From Nonomuraea cypriaca (GTDB lineage: Bacteria; Actinomycetota; Actinomycetes; Streptosporangiales; Streptosporangiaceae), in assembly GCF_015645445.1 (NCBI RefSeq), contig NZ_JADOGI010000073.1, positions 1-44,754 of the forward strand: a stretch of DNA of 44,754 nucleotides, given 5' to 3'. A program made the position numbers and the translations under genes. Within the stretch, counting starts at the first letter, position 1. The number at the start of each line of letters is the position of its first letter. The notes under the pieces were generated by a model. It was not told the origin of the DNA, made no database searches, and saw nothing but the letters and a program-made list of their open reading frames with translations. Positions 31,825 through 41,484 of the stretch are shown here, one piece after another.

Positions 31825-32481
31825 ATGGAGTCCGGGGACCACGTCATGGAGACGAGCCGGCCCGCGGCGGGGCGCCGGGAGCTGTGGGGCTGGGTGGGCC
31901 TGACCGTCCTGGGCTGTCTCCTCGTCCTGCTGGCGGCGAGCCAGGTCTGGGTGCTGGTGCCGGCGGCCGGGGCGCACACCGGAGGCGGGCCGGGGCCGGC
32001 ACCCACGGGCGGAGAGCTCAGCCCGGTCCTCACGCCCGTGGCCCTGGCCGCGCTGGCAGGGGTGGTGGCCGTGCTGGCCACCAAGGGCATCGGGCGTCGT
32101 GTCGTCGGCGGGCTGCTCGCCCTGTGCGGGGCCGGGGCGGCGGCGGCCACGTGGACGGCCCTCGACGGCGCCACCGTGACCGCCCGGCTGGCCGAGGCGA
32201 ACATCCTGAGCGCCGGCGCCGGCCTGCCCTGGGAGGTCGTGCCCGGCTGGCCCGTCGTCTCGGCGGCCGGAGCGGTCCTGCTCGTCACCGGAGGCGTCGT
32301 CGCGATCGTGCGCGGAAACAGGTGGGCGGGGATGTCCACACGGTACGACCGGGGCGCCGGCGACACCGCGGCGCGGGGGCACGACGGCGCGGAGCCGGCA
32401 CACGGCGACAGGGCGCTCCACGGCGACAAGGCGCTCTGGGACGCGCTCGACCGCGGCGACGACCCTACCGACTCGCGCTGA
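31825..32481 (+). CDS. Trp-region conserved membrane protein (TIGR02234/Trp_oprn_chp)
   Basis: 218 residues, four hydrophobic segments (GLTVLGCLLVLLAASQVWVL; LTPVALAALAGVVAVLA; GGLLALCGAGAAAATW; VVSAAGAVLLVTGGVVAIV) and the C-terminal LWDALDRGDDPT motif typical of this family. The family occurs almost only in actinobacterial trp loci and has no known activity. It starts 9 nt after hisI. In many relatives trpE lies between hisI and this gene; it is absent here. A proposed role in tryptophan metabolism is inference from context only. Confidence 0.9.
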   Translation: MESGDHVMETSRPAAGRRELWGWVGLTVLGCLLVLLAASQVWVLVPAAGAHTGGGPGPAPTGGELSPVLTPVALAALAGVVAVLATKGIGRRVVGGLLALCGAGAAAATWTALDGATVTARLAEANILSAGAGLPWEVVPGWPVVSAAGAVLLVTGGVVAIVRGNRWAGMSTRYDRGAGDTAARGHDGAEPAHGDRALHGDKALWDALDRGDDPTDSR

Positions 32482-32508
32482 CCCCGGATCGCCCGGCTCC
32501 GGCGACAG

Positions 32509-32584
32509 TTACGAATTCTCCACTGTTCTGAACCTCTGTCGGCTTGGCAAACGTTTCCTCAATATGCTGCCTGAGCAACTCGCC
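32509..32584 (+). promoter_or_regulatory. Conserved promoter block upstream of the DUF4190 gene (copy A)
   Basis: Contains TTACGAATT (32509), a -10-like TATGCT followed by GCC (32563-32571) and GCAACTCGCC (32575-32584). The same words in the same order, with spacing differing by 1 nt, recur at 33281-33357 before the CD225-type gene. AAAGGAG lies downstream, before the ATG. Confidence 0.65.
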
Positions 32585-32607
32585 ACGACCACAAAGGAGC
32601 CAGGCGC

Positions 32608-33234
32608 ATGAGCTACGGGGAGCAGGGCGGTAACGGCGGCTACGGTGCGCAGCCGCCAGGTGGTGGATACGGTCAGCAGCCGCCCGGTCAGGGCGGCGGT
32701 TACGGCCCCCCGGGCGGCGGCTACGGCGAGCAGCCTCCGAGCGGCGGCGGTTACGGTCAGCAGCCCCCGAGCGGCGGCGGTTACGGCAATCCCGGTGGCG
32801 GTTATGGCGAGCAGCCGCCCAGCGCCGGGGGTTACGGCTATCCCCAGGAACCGCTCGGCTACGGTCAGCTCCCTCCGAGCGGCGGTTACGGCCCGCAGGG
32901 CGACCCCGGCTACGGCCAGGGCTACAACCCCTACGGCCCGCCCTACCAGCCCAGGCCGACCAACGGCATGGCGGTGGCCTCGCTCGTCCTCGGCATCATC
33001 GGCCTGGTCTTCTGCGGCATCACCAGCATCCCCGGCGTGATTCTCGGACACGTCGCGCTCAGCCGGATCAAGCGCACCGGCGAGGAGGGCCAGGGCATGG
33101 CCGTGGGCGGCCTCGTCACGTCGTACATCACGGTCGTGATCTGGGTCCTGTGCTGGATCATCTTCGGCGGCATGATCCTGACCCTCATCGGGATCGCCGA
33201 GACCGTCCCCGACTACGACACCTACCAATACTGA
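32608..33234 (+). CDS. DUF4190 membrane protein with Gly/Tyr/Gln/Pro-rich low-complexity head
   Basis: 208 residues. Residues 1 to about 118 are a Cys-free low-complexity region built from GGGYGQQPPS-like units with regularly spaced tyrosines. Residues from about 122 form the DUF4190 domain: two helices (MAVASLVLGIIGLVFCGI and VTSYITVVIWVLCWIIFGG) separated by the signature GVILGHVALSRIKRTGEEGQG. Function unknown; DUF4190 proteins are common actinobacterial membrane proteins. The head closely matches that of the next gene although the membrane domains are unrelated. AAAGGAG precedes the ATG. It lies between the Trp-associated membrane gene and trpC. Confidence 0.88.
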   Translation: MSYGEQGGNGGYGAQPPGGGYGQQPPGQGGGYGPPGGGYGEQPPSGGGYGQQPPSGGGYGNPGGGYGEQPPSAGGYGYPQEPLGYGQLPPSGGYGPQGDPGYGQGYNPYGPPYQPRPTNGMAVASLVLGIIGLVFCGITSIPGVILGHVALSRIKRTGEEGQGMAVGGLVTSYITVVIWVLCWIIFGGMILTLIGIAETVPDYDTYQY

Positions 33235-33236
33235 GC

Positions 33237-33254
33237 CCGGCTCAGCATAGCCGG
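33237..33254 (+). terminator. Hairpin at the end of the DUF4190 gene
   Basis: CCGGCT-CAGCAT-AGCCGG (6-bp stem, 6-nt loop) directly follows the stop; it overlaps an alternative palindrome TGAGCC-C-GGCTCA (33232-33244) that includes the TGA itself. This would separate transcription from the downstream CD225-type gene, which has its own promoter block. Confidence 0.45.
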
Positions 33255-33280
33255 ACCGTGACGTACCGCTTGCGGTCCGA

Positions 33281-33357
33281 TTACGAATTGTCGGGAAATT
33301 GGATGTTGATCCACGTGGGGGATGCTTTTCTCGCTAGGCTGCCGCGCGCAACTCGCC
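33281..33357 (+). promoter_or_regulatory. Conserved promoter block upstream of the CD225-type gene (copy B)
   Basis: TTACGAATT (33281), -10-like TAGGCT followed by GCC (33335-33343) and GCAACTCGCC (33348-33357) match copy A at 32509-32584; the first-to-last word distance is 69 nt here and 68 nt there. No good -35 hexamer was identified in either copy. Confidence 0.65.
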
Positions 33358-33387
33358 TCGAAGATGACGACATGAGGAGTCATTAGC

Positions 33388-33954
33388 ATGAGTTACGGAA
33401 ACCAGGGTGACGGCGGCTACGGTGCCCAGCCTCCTGGTGGCGGTTACGGCCAGCAGCCCCCGAGCGGTGGTGGCGGTTATGGCCAGCAGCCGCCGAGCGG
33501 TGGTGGCGGCTACGGCCAGCAGCCCCCGAGTGGTGGCGGCTACGGCCAGCAGCCCCCGAGCGACGGCGGCTATGGCGGCGGCTACGGTCAGCAGCCGCCG
33601 AGCGGTGGCGGCTATGGCGGTGGCTACGGTCAGCAGCCGCCGAGCGGCGGTGGTTACGGTGGCGGGCCCGGGCAGCCGCCGCCGGACAACCACCTCGTCC
33701 CCGCCATCCTCACCACCCTGTTCTGCTGCCTCCCGTTCGGCATCGTGGCGATCGTCAAGTCATCGCAGGTGAACACGAAGTGGCAGATCGGCGACTTCCA
33801 GGGCGCCATGCAGGCCTCCGAGGAGGCCAAGACCTGGTGGAAGCGCACCATGATCATCGGCATCATCTGGTGGGTGCTGGTCATCATCTTCTACATCGTC
33901 GTCTTCGTCCTGCTCGCGAGCGTCTCGACCTCGGTCGGTACGTACAGCTCGTAG
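33388..33954 (+). CDS. CD225/dispanin-type membrane protein with Gly/Tyr/Gln/Pro-rich head
   Basis: 188 residues. Residues 1 to about 97 are repeats of GGGYGQQPPSG with evenly spaced Tyr and Gln, a prion-like composition. The C-terminal part is a CD225 (interferon-induced-transmembrane-like) domain: NHLVPAILTTLFCCLPFGIV, a short loop (KSSQVNTKWQIGDFQGAMQA) and a second helix (MIIGIIWWVLVIIFYIVVFV). The double Cys in the first helix is typical. Bacterial members have no settled function. GAGGAG precedes the ATG. It shares head and promoter block with the DUF4190 gene just upstream. Confidence 0.9.
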   Translation: MSYGNQGDGGYGAQPPGGGYGQQPPSGGGGYGQQPPSGGGGYGQQPPSGGGYGQQPPSDGGYGGGYGQQPPSGGGYGGGYGQQPPSGGGYGGGPGQPPPDNHLVPAILTTLFCCLPFGIVAIVKSSQVNTKWQIGDFQGAMQASEEAKTWWKRTMIIGIIWWVLVIIFYIVVFVLLASVSTSVGTYSS

Positions 33955-34006
33955 TGGGCGGGCAGGCGGGAGGATCGGTGCGTACGGGAAGGCGGATACT
34001 GGAAGC

Positions 34007-34438
34007 ATGAGCATCGCGAACACCGAGTGGCGCCACACGACTCGCCTCAAAGGCCTGCTCGCGCCGCTCGGTGTTGCGGGCGCGGCGGTCGCCGCGTTCG
34101 CTTTCGTCGGCGCGGTGGACCCCAACCAGCCCGGCCACTACCCGACCTGCCCGTTCCTGTGGCTGACCGGCCTCTACTGTCCCGGTTGCGGCACGCTGCG
34201 CACCATGCACGCGCTGGCCCACCTCGACCCGGTCGCCGCGCTCGGGCTCAATCCCCTTGCCCTGGCGATGATCCCGTTCCTGCTGTTCTGGTGGGGCAGG
34301 TGGGTCGTACGCGCCTGGCAGGGCCGGCCCCGGCGCACCACACTGGCCCATCCGGCGTGGCTCTGGGCGTTCATCGCGGTCGTCATGGTCTACTGGGTCG
34401 TCCGTAACCTGCCCTTCGGGGCGTTCCTCGCGCCCTAG
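34007..34438 (+). CDS. DUF2752 membrane protein
   Basis: 143 residues with three to four hydrophobic segments. The diagnostic segment is CPFLWLTGLYCPGCGTLRTMHAL (Cys pair in CPGCG), followed by NPLALAMIPFLLFWWG, as in DUF2752. The cysteines could bind metal or form disulfides; no function is known. DUF2752 genes commonly neighbour trpC in actinobacteria, which agrees with its position 119 bp before trpC. Confidence 0.88.
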   Translation: MSIANTEWRHTTRLKGLLAPLGVAGAAVAAFAFVGAVDPNQPGHYPTCPFLWLTGLYCPGCGTLRTMHALAHLDPVAALGLNPLALAMIPFLLFWWGRWVVRAWQGRPRRTTLAHPAWLWAFIAVVMVYWVVRNLPFGAFLAP

Positions 34439-34557
34439 TGCGGGGCCTGTGGTGAGGTGACCCCGACGGGGCCGATACCATCGCAGGACAAGGCCGGGAG
34501 CGGACGCGACGCGAACTCTCAGCCGCCCCCACTGTCGACCGGAGGGACCTCAAGCGC

Positions 34558-35397
34558 GTGAGTGAGCGGACGGAAGGGCCGAGTGTCCTCGACGACATCC
34601 TCGACGGGGTGCGCGCCGACCTCGCGACACGTCAGCAGGCCGTGTCCATTGACCAGCTCAAGCAGCGAGCCGAGCGGGCGCAGCCGCCCAGGGACGCGAT
34701 GGCCGCGCTGGGGGGCGAAAGGATCTCGGTGGTCGCCGAGGTCAAGCGCTCGAGCCCGTCCAAGGGCGCGCTGGCCGCGATCGCCGACCCCGCCGCGCTG
34801 GCGGCCGACTACGAAGCGGGCGGCGCCCACGTCATCAGTGTGCTGACCGAGCGGCGCAAGTTCGGCGGCAGCCTCGACGACCTGGCCACGGTGCGCGCCC
34901 GGGTCGACATCCCGATCCTGCGCAAGGACTTCATCCTGACCTCCTACCAGCTCTGGGAGGCCCGGGCCCACGGCGCCGACCTGGCGCTGCTGATGGTCGT
35001 CTGTCTGGAGCAGGAGGCGCTGGTGTCGCTGATCGAGCGGGCCGTGTCGATCGGGCTCACCCCGCTGGTCGAGGTGCACACCGACGAGGAGCTCGACCGG
35101 GCGGTCGCCGCCGGTGCCCGGGTCATCGGGATCAACGCCCGCAACCTGAAGACACTCGAGGTCGACCGCGACGTCTTCGCGAAGCTGGCGCCGAAGATCC
35201 CCGATAACGTGCTCAAGATCGCCGAGTCGGGCGTGCGCGGCCCGCACGACCTGCTCGCCTACGCCAGGGCCGGCGCCGACGCCGTTCTGGTGGGGGAGAG
35301 CCTGGTCACCGGCAAGGACCCGCGCAAGGCAGTGGAGGCGCTGGTGACCGCCGGCGCCCACCCGTCGACGCGCCCCGACCACTCAGCAGAGGGATAG
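34558..35397 (+). CDS. trpC: Indole-3-glycerol phosphate synthase
   Basis: 279 residues, monofunctional (beta/alpha)8 barrel. It closes the indole ring from CdRP. Seen: VVAEVKRSSPSKG (catalytic Lys/substrate loop), ILRKDFIL with the catalytic Lys, PLVEVHTDEEL (catalytic Glu), GINARNLKTLEVD and ESGVRGPHD. No TrpF domain is fused. GTG 34558 is preceded by GGAGGGAC at about 12 nt. trpB follows after 2 nt, so they are co-translated. Confidence 0.96.
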   Translation: MSERTEGPSVLDDILDGVRADLATRQQAVSIDQLKQRAERAQPPRDAMAALGGERISVVAEVKRSSPSKGALAAIADPAALAADYEAGGAHVISVLTERRKFGGSLDDLATVRARVDIPILRKDFILTSYQLWEARAHGADLALLMVVCLEQEALVSLIERAVSIGLTPLVEVHTDEELDRAVAAGARVIGINARNLKTLEVDRDVFAKLAPKIPDNVLKIAESGVRGPHDLLAYARAGADAVLVGESLVTGKDPRKAVEALVTAGAHPSTRPDHSAEG

Positions 35398-35399
35398 CA

Positions 35400-36641
<1,242 letters not shown>

Positions 36642-36776
36642 CCCCGCCTCCGGCCCGCGCCGAGTCCCCGGCCGCGCGGCGTCCCCGCGACTCCGCCGCC
36701 CTGTCGGCGAGGGTCGTTCTGGGCGGAGCGCGCGGCAGGGCATCATGGTGAGACTCGACCTTCGAAACGGACAGAC

Positions 36777-37571
36777 ATGACGACTCTTCAGACGGTTTTC
36801 GCCAAGGCGAAGGCGGACAACCGGGCCGCGCTCATCGGCTACCTGCCCGCGGGCTTTCCTTCCAAGGAAGGCGCTGTCGCCGCCGCCACGGCCCTGGTCG
36901 AGGCCGGCTGCGACGTCATCGAGATCGGCCTGCCCTACTCCGACCCGCTCATGGACGGCCCGACGATCCAGGACGCGGTGCACCGGTCGCTGACCAACGG
37001 CACGCGCATCGCCGACGTGCTGCGCACCGTCGAGGGCGTCGCGGCCACCGGCGCGGCCACGCTGGTCATGACGTACTGGAACCCGATCGACCGCTACGGC
37101 GCCGAGCGCTTCGCCCGTGACCTGGCCGCCGCGGGCGGCGCGGGCACGATCACGCCGGACCTGACGCCGGAGGAGTCCGAGCCGTGGCGCGCGGCGTCGG
37201 CCGGCGCCGGCATCGACACCGTGTTCCTGGTGGCGCCCAGCTCGACCGAGGCGCGGATCAAGGCCGTCGTCGACTGCTGCACCGGCTTCGTCTACGCGGC
37301 CTCGCTGATGGGCGTCACGGGCGCCAGGGAGACCGTCAACGTCGCCGCGGAAGGGCTGGTCGAGCGGACCCGCGAGCACACCGACCTGCCCGTCTGCGTG
37401 GGCCTCGGGGTCGGCACGGGCGCGCAGGCGGCCGAGGTGGCCGCCTACGCCGACGGGGTCATCGTGGGGTCGGCGTTCATCCGCCGCCTCCTCGACGCGC
37501 CCGACGAGGCCGCGGGCCTGGTCTCCGTCGCGGCCCTGGCCGAGGACATGGCGCGGGGCGTGCGCCGCTGA
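36777..37571 (+). CDS. trpA: Tryptophan synthase alpha chain
   Basis: 264 residues, barrel enzyme that cleaves indole-3-glycerol phosphate and channels indole to TrpB. Catalytic Glu49 and Asp60 lie in VIEIGLPYSDPLMDGPTIQ at the same numbers as in the enteric enzyme; the phosphate-binding VGLGVGTGAQ is near the C-terminus. An unusually long 135-bp gap separates it from trpB, with no gene in it. Downstream a T-rich stretch (near 37604-37613) could end transcription. Confidence 0.96.
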   Translation: MTTLQTVFAKAKADNRAALIGYLPAGFPSKEGAVAAATALVEAGCDVIEIGLPYSDPLMDGPTIQDAVHRSLTNGTRIADVLRTVEGVAATGAATLVMTYWNPIDRYGAERFARDLAAAGGAGTITPDLTPEESEPWRAASAGAGIDTVFLVAPSSTEARIKAVVDCCTGFVYAASLMGVTGARETVNVAAEGLVERTREHTDLPVCVGLGVGTGAQAAEVAAYADGVIVGSAFIRRLLDAPDEAAGLVSVAALAEDMARGVRR

Positions 37572-37742
37572 CATCAGGTGGGGTGCCACATGATTCAGCG
37601 CTTTGCCTTTTTTGTCAGATGTTGTGACGAAATTTGTGGATGAATGCGAGGATCTAGCGCGTCGGTCCATGGCGTGCGTGCCCGCGCCCCGGTGCTGATC
37701 GGGGCTCCTGAGCGGTGTGACGCATGATCCGAGAGGACATCT

Positions 37743-40700
37743 ATGCGTCCAGGTCCCGTCATTCTCGCGACAGTCCTCGCACTCACGGCCACGGCCATGG
37801 CCTCCCCGGAGCCGCCTGCTCCGACGTACGAACTGCCCTCACCGGAGCCGTCGCGGACCGGTGCGCCGCCGCCGAGCCCCACCGCGCAGAACCAGTCGCC
37901 CAGGCCGGCGCCCGTGGCGGAGCCGATCACGATCTCGTCGGGGTCGCTGCGCGTGGACCTGGACCCGGGCTTCCCGCGCGTCCTGCGTTACACGGACCGG
38001 GCGAGCGGCGCCACGCTCGGCGGCGCCGCCGGGGTGCCCGCCGTCGTGCTGAACGGCCAGGCGCGGCCCGCCACGGTGGCCCTGACCGCGAACGACGGCG
38101 CGATCGTGCGCTACCGGCTGACCTTCGCCGGGCTGCCCGGCGTGGCCCTGGGGGCGAGCGTCGGGGTGCGGGAACGGGTGACGACGTTCATGATCGACTC
38201 GGTGGCCGACACCGGGGAGTTCCGGGTCAACACGATCGACCTGCCCGGACACGACCTGGTGTCCGTCTCCAGCGAGGAGGCGGGCGCGGCCACCGCGTTC
38301 ACCAGGCTCGACCCGGACTCCACCCGCACCGCCGACGTGTTCGGCCAGGTAACCGGCGACACCGCGGCCGACCAGGCGCCGGTCGGGGCGACGTACGCGA
38401 TCGTGAACAACGGCCGCCTGGCCGCCGCCGTCGAGTCGAACTCCACCTACGACCGGCCCTCGGGCGCCACCGACCGCGACGCGGCCAGACTCTGGCACCA
38501 GGCCAGGAGGGACGCCGGCGGCGCGGTCACCGTGGGCGTGTGGAGCGGCCAGTGGACGCACCGGGCCACCGGGTCGCCGTCCACCGAGGAGCCGCCCTGG
38601 GCCAAGGTCGTGGTCACGCCCGACGCCAACGGCGACGGCGGCCTCGACTGGCAGGACGGCGCGATCGCGTTCAGGAGCATCGGGATCAAGGCGCTCGGCG
38701 CGGAGCTGACCAGGGACCGGGCCGTCACGCACATCCCGTTCAACTTCTCCAGCCAGGCCACGCACCCGTTCCTGCGCACGCTCGACGACGTCAAGCGCGT
38801 CTCCCTGGCCACCGACGGGCTGGGCCAGCTCGCGCTGCTCAAGGGCTACCAGTCGGAGGGGCACGACGCGGCGCACCCCGACTACGGCGGCAACCACAAC
38901 CGGCGCGCCGGCGGGCTCAAGGACCTGAACACGCTGCTCAAGGCGGGCAAGAGCTGGAACGCCACGTTCGGCGCGCACGTCAACGCCACAGAGGCCCACC
39001 CGGAGGCGAAGAGTTTCGACGAGCGGCTCGCCGACCCGGGCGCCAAGGGCTGGAACTGGCTCGACCAGGCGTACCTGATCGACCAGCGCGGCGACCTGAC
39101 CAGGGGCACCCTCGCCGGGCGGCTCGCGCGGCTGCGCGCCGAGACCGACAGGAATCTCGCGGTCCTGTACGTGGACGTGTTCAGGCCCCACGGGTGGGTG
39201 GCCGACCGCACCCTGGCGGAGCTGCGCAGGCAGGGCTGGCAGGTGACCACGGAGTGGTCGGACAAGCTCGAACGCGCGTCGTTGTGGGCGCACTGGGCCA
39301 ACGACCTCAACTACGGCGGGCTCACCAACAAGGGGCTGAACTCGCAGATCATCAGGTTCATCCGCAACGGCGAGAAGGACGTCTGGAACCCGCACCCCAT
39401 CCTCGGCAACGCCCGCATCGTCGAGTTCGAGGGCTGGACGGCGGAGAACGACTTCACCGCCTTCTACCGCAACATCTGGGAGCACAACCTGCCGGCCAAG
39501 TTCCTGCAGCACCACGAGATCATGGACTGGAACGCCGACGAGATCGTCTTCACCGGCGGCGTGCGGGGGACGTACCGGGACGGCAGGCGCGAGTGGTACG
39601 CCGAGGGCCGCAAGGTGCTGGACGGCGACACGTACCTGCTGCCGTGGGAGGGCAGGTTCTACCACTACAACCCGGCGGGCGGCGAGACCACGTGGGAGGC
39701 CGACCGGCCCCTGACCGTCTACGAGCTCACCGACCAGGGACGCGTGCCGGCCGGCACGGTCACTCCGGTGGACGGGAAGATCACCCTGCGGGCCGCCGCG
39801 GGAGTGCCCTACGCGCTCTACCCCGGCGAGGCGCCCGAGCAGGCGGAACCGGGCTGGGGGGAGGGCAGCGGCGTGCGCGATCCCGGCTTCAACGGCGACC
39901 GGCTCGCCGGATGGCGCGTCAGCGGCCCTGTGCGCGTCGAGAAGAACGACCTGGGCCAACGGGTGGCGCTGCTCGGCGGAGGGACGCAGGCGCGGCTTGA
40001 GCAGCGGCTGACGGGCCTCGAGCCGGGCCGTACGTACACGGCGTCCGCGTTCGTCGAGGTGGAGCCGGGACGGACACGTGAGACCACCCTGGAGGCGGGC
40101 GGGGAGTCGGTGACGATCAACCGGTCCACGGTCAGGAACCACGTCGCCTCCGACGAGAAGCACGACACCTACTTCCAGCGGGTCAAGGTGACGTTCGCCG
40201 CGCGGGGACCGGCCACGACGCTGCGGATCACGGCCGCCGCGGGCGCGGGGGAGGTGCGGGTGGACGACGTGCGCCTGTTCGGGCGGGAGCCGGAGAGCCC
40301 GGTGGAGACGTTCGAGTCCGTCGAGCCCGGGTGGGGGCCGTTCGTGAAGGGCGACGCGGGCGGCTCGCTCGACGCGCGCACGCACCTGTCCGAGCGGCAC
40401 GAGCCGTACACGCAGGCGGGGTGGAACGGCAAGACGGTCGACGACGTGCTGAGCGGCGACTGGTCGCTGAAGGTCCATGAGGAGCGGCAGGGGCTGGTCT
40501 ACCGTACGCTGCCGTGGACCGCGCGGTTCGAGCCGGGACACGCGTACGACGTGTCGTTCTCCTACCAGAACGCGCTGGCCGGCACGTACGAGTGGGTGAC
40601 CGGCCACGACGAGGGCGGGACCGGCGTCGAGACCCGGCGCACGCCGATCCCCGAGCGGCGCGCCACGGCCAGGTTCACCGAGCGGGTGGTGGCCGGGTGC

Positions 40701-40820
40701 GGCGACGTGTGGGTTGGGCTGCGTTCGCTCAAGGCCGAGCAGGCCGGGGCGGACTTCATCCTCGACGACTTCTCCATCACCGACCTCGGCTCCGCGCCCG
40801 ACACGCCGAGGTGCCGCTGA
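37743..40820 (+). CDS. Secreted GH101 endo-alpha-N-acetylgalactosaminidase-like glycosidase
   Basis: 1025 residues. Signal peptide (1 to about 21, VILATVLALTATAMASP) and Pro-rich linker, an N-terminal beta-supersandwich, then a GH101-type barrel. Likely nucleophile Asp478 in VLYVDVF and acid/base Glu504 in TTEWSD; NPHPILGNARIVEFEGWTAENDF and the Ca-binding-like loop DANGDGGLDWQDGA are characteristic. C-terminal jelly-roll, carbohydrate-binding-like regions (about 720-860 and 870-1025) follow. GH101 enzymes release the core Gal-GalNAc disaccharide from mucin-type O-glycoproteins; the substrate in a soil actinomycete is unclear. A hairpin GCCCCG...CGGGGC (37686-37705) lies upstream. Confidence 0.85.
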   Translation: MRPGPVILATVLALTATAMASPEPPAPTYELPSPEPSRTGAPPPSPTAQNQSPRPAPVAEPITISSGSLRVDLDPGFPRVLRYTDRASGATLGGAAGVPAVVLNGQARPATVALTANDGAIVRYRLTFAGLPGVALGASVGVRERVTTFMIDSVADTGEFRVNTIDLPGHDLVSVSSEEAGAATAFTRLDPDSTRTADVFGQVTGDTAADQAPVGATYAIVNNGRLAAAVESNSTYDRPSGATDRDAARLWHQARRDAGGAVTVGVWSGQWTHRATGSPSTEEPPWAKVVVTPDANGDGGLDWQDGAIAFRSIGIKALGAELTRDRAVTHIPFNFSSQATHPFLRTLDDVKRVSLATDGLGQLALLKGYQSEGHDAAHPDYGGNHNRRAGGLKDLNTLLKAGKSWNATFGAHVNATEAHPEAKSFDERLADPGAKGWNWLDQAYLIDQRGDLTRGTLAGRLARLRAETDRNLAVLYVDVFRPHGWVADRTLAELRRQGWQVTTEWSDKLERASLWAHWANDLNYGGLTNKGLNSQIIRFIRNGEKDVWNPHPILGNARIVEFEGWTAENDFTAFYRNIWEHNLPAKFLQHHEIMDWNADEIVFTGGVRGTYRDGRREWYAEGRKVLDGDTYLLPWEGRFYHYNPAGGETTWEADRPLTVYELTDQGRVPAGTVTPVDGKITLRAAAGVPYALYPGEAPEQAEPGWGEGSGVRDPGFNGDRLAGWRVSGPVRVEKNDLGQRVALLGGGTQARLEQRLTGLEPGRTYTASAFVEVEPGRTRETTLEAGGESVTINRSTVRNHVASDEKHDTYFQRVKVTFAARGPATTLRITAAAGAGEVRVDDVRLFGREPESPVETFESVEPGWGPFVKGDAGGSLDARTHLSERHEPYTQAGWNGKTVDDVLSGDWSLKVHEERQGLVYRTLPWTARFEPGHAYDVSFSYQNALAGTYEWVTGHDEGGTGVETRRTPIPERRATARFTERVVAGCGDVWVGLRSLKAEQAGADFILDDFSITDLGSAPDTPRCR

Positions 40821-40962
40821 CGACTTCGGATACAGCCGGATACATGGGCGTTCTCCCTGGTTCGTAAGCTGGGACATGGCTTAGTCGATGCTTATCTCCA
40901 GCGTGATCGAATGAGTTGCGGGTACTGTGCGCATCCCAGCGCAGAGACAGAGGAGATGACCT

Positions 40963-41484
40963 GTGGCCGCGTCACAACCGTCACGCAACGTGCGAATGGC
41001 GATACCCTGGGTGACGACCGTCGCCAGACTGGTTCTCGGCGGGGTGCTGATCGTGGCGGGGGCGCTCAAGATCGGCAACCCGGCGGACTCCGTCGTGGCG
41101 GTCAAGGCATACCAGTTGCTGCCCGACTCGATCGCCGTCCCGGTGGGCTACGCCCTGCCGATCCTGGAGATCGTGGTCGGCGTGCTGCTGGTCGTCGGTC
41201 TGCTGACCAGGGTGGCCGCCGTCGTGGCGGGGCTGCTCATGTTCGCGTTCGTGTTCGGCATCGCCTGGGCCTGGGCGAACGGTCTGCGTATCGACTGCGG
41301 CTGTTTCGGCGGCGGAGGTCAGCTGGGGGCGGGACAGGAGCCGACATATCTGCTCGACATCCTGCGCGACTTCGGCCTCGTGCTGCTCGGTGCCTGGACG
41401 GTCCGTTTCCCGCCGGGCCGCCTCGCGCTCGACGGAGCCCTCGGGCTGGGGGGCGACACTGACGATGAAGGGGCAGACGACTGA
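40963..41484 (+). CDS. MauE/DoxX-family membrane protein with CGCFG motif
   Basis: 173 residues, four transmembrane helices (VARLVLGGVLIVAGALKIG; VPVGYALPILEIVVGVLLVVG; VAAVVAGLLMFAFVFGIAWAWA; one near 128-145). After the third helix lies IDCGCFGGGG, the cysteine motif shared by MauE-like and related redox membrane proteins. These are thought to support disulfide or quinone-linked redox chemistry with a thioredoxin-fold partner. The next gene, overlapping by one base (TGATG), is exactly such a partner. GAGGAG lies 7 nt before GTG 40963. Confidence 0.88.
   Translation: MAASQPSRNVRMAIPWVTTVARLVLGGVLIVAGALKIGNPADSVVAVKAYQLLPDSIAVPVGYALPILEIVVGVLLVVGLLTRVAAVVAGLLMFAFVFGIAWAWANGLRIDCGCFGGGGQLGAGQEPTYLLDILRDFGLVLLGAWTVRFPPGRLALDGALGLGGDTDDEGADD

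Noticed and set aside
34439..34557. Trp attenuator upstream of trpC
   Set aside because: No short frame with adjacent Trp codons and no terminator-like hairpin was found.
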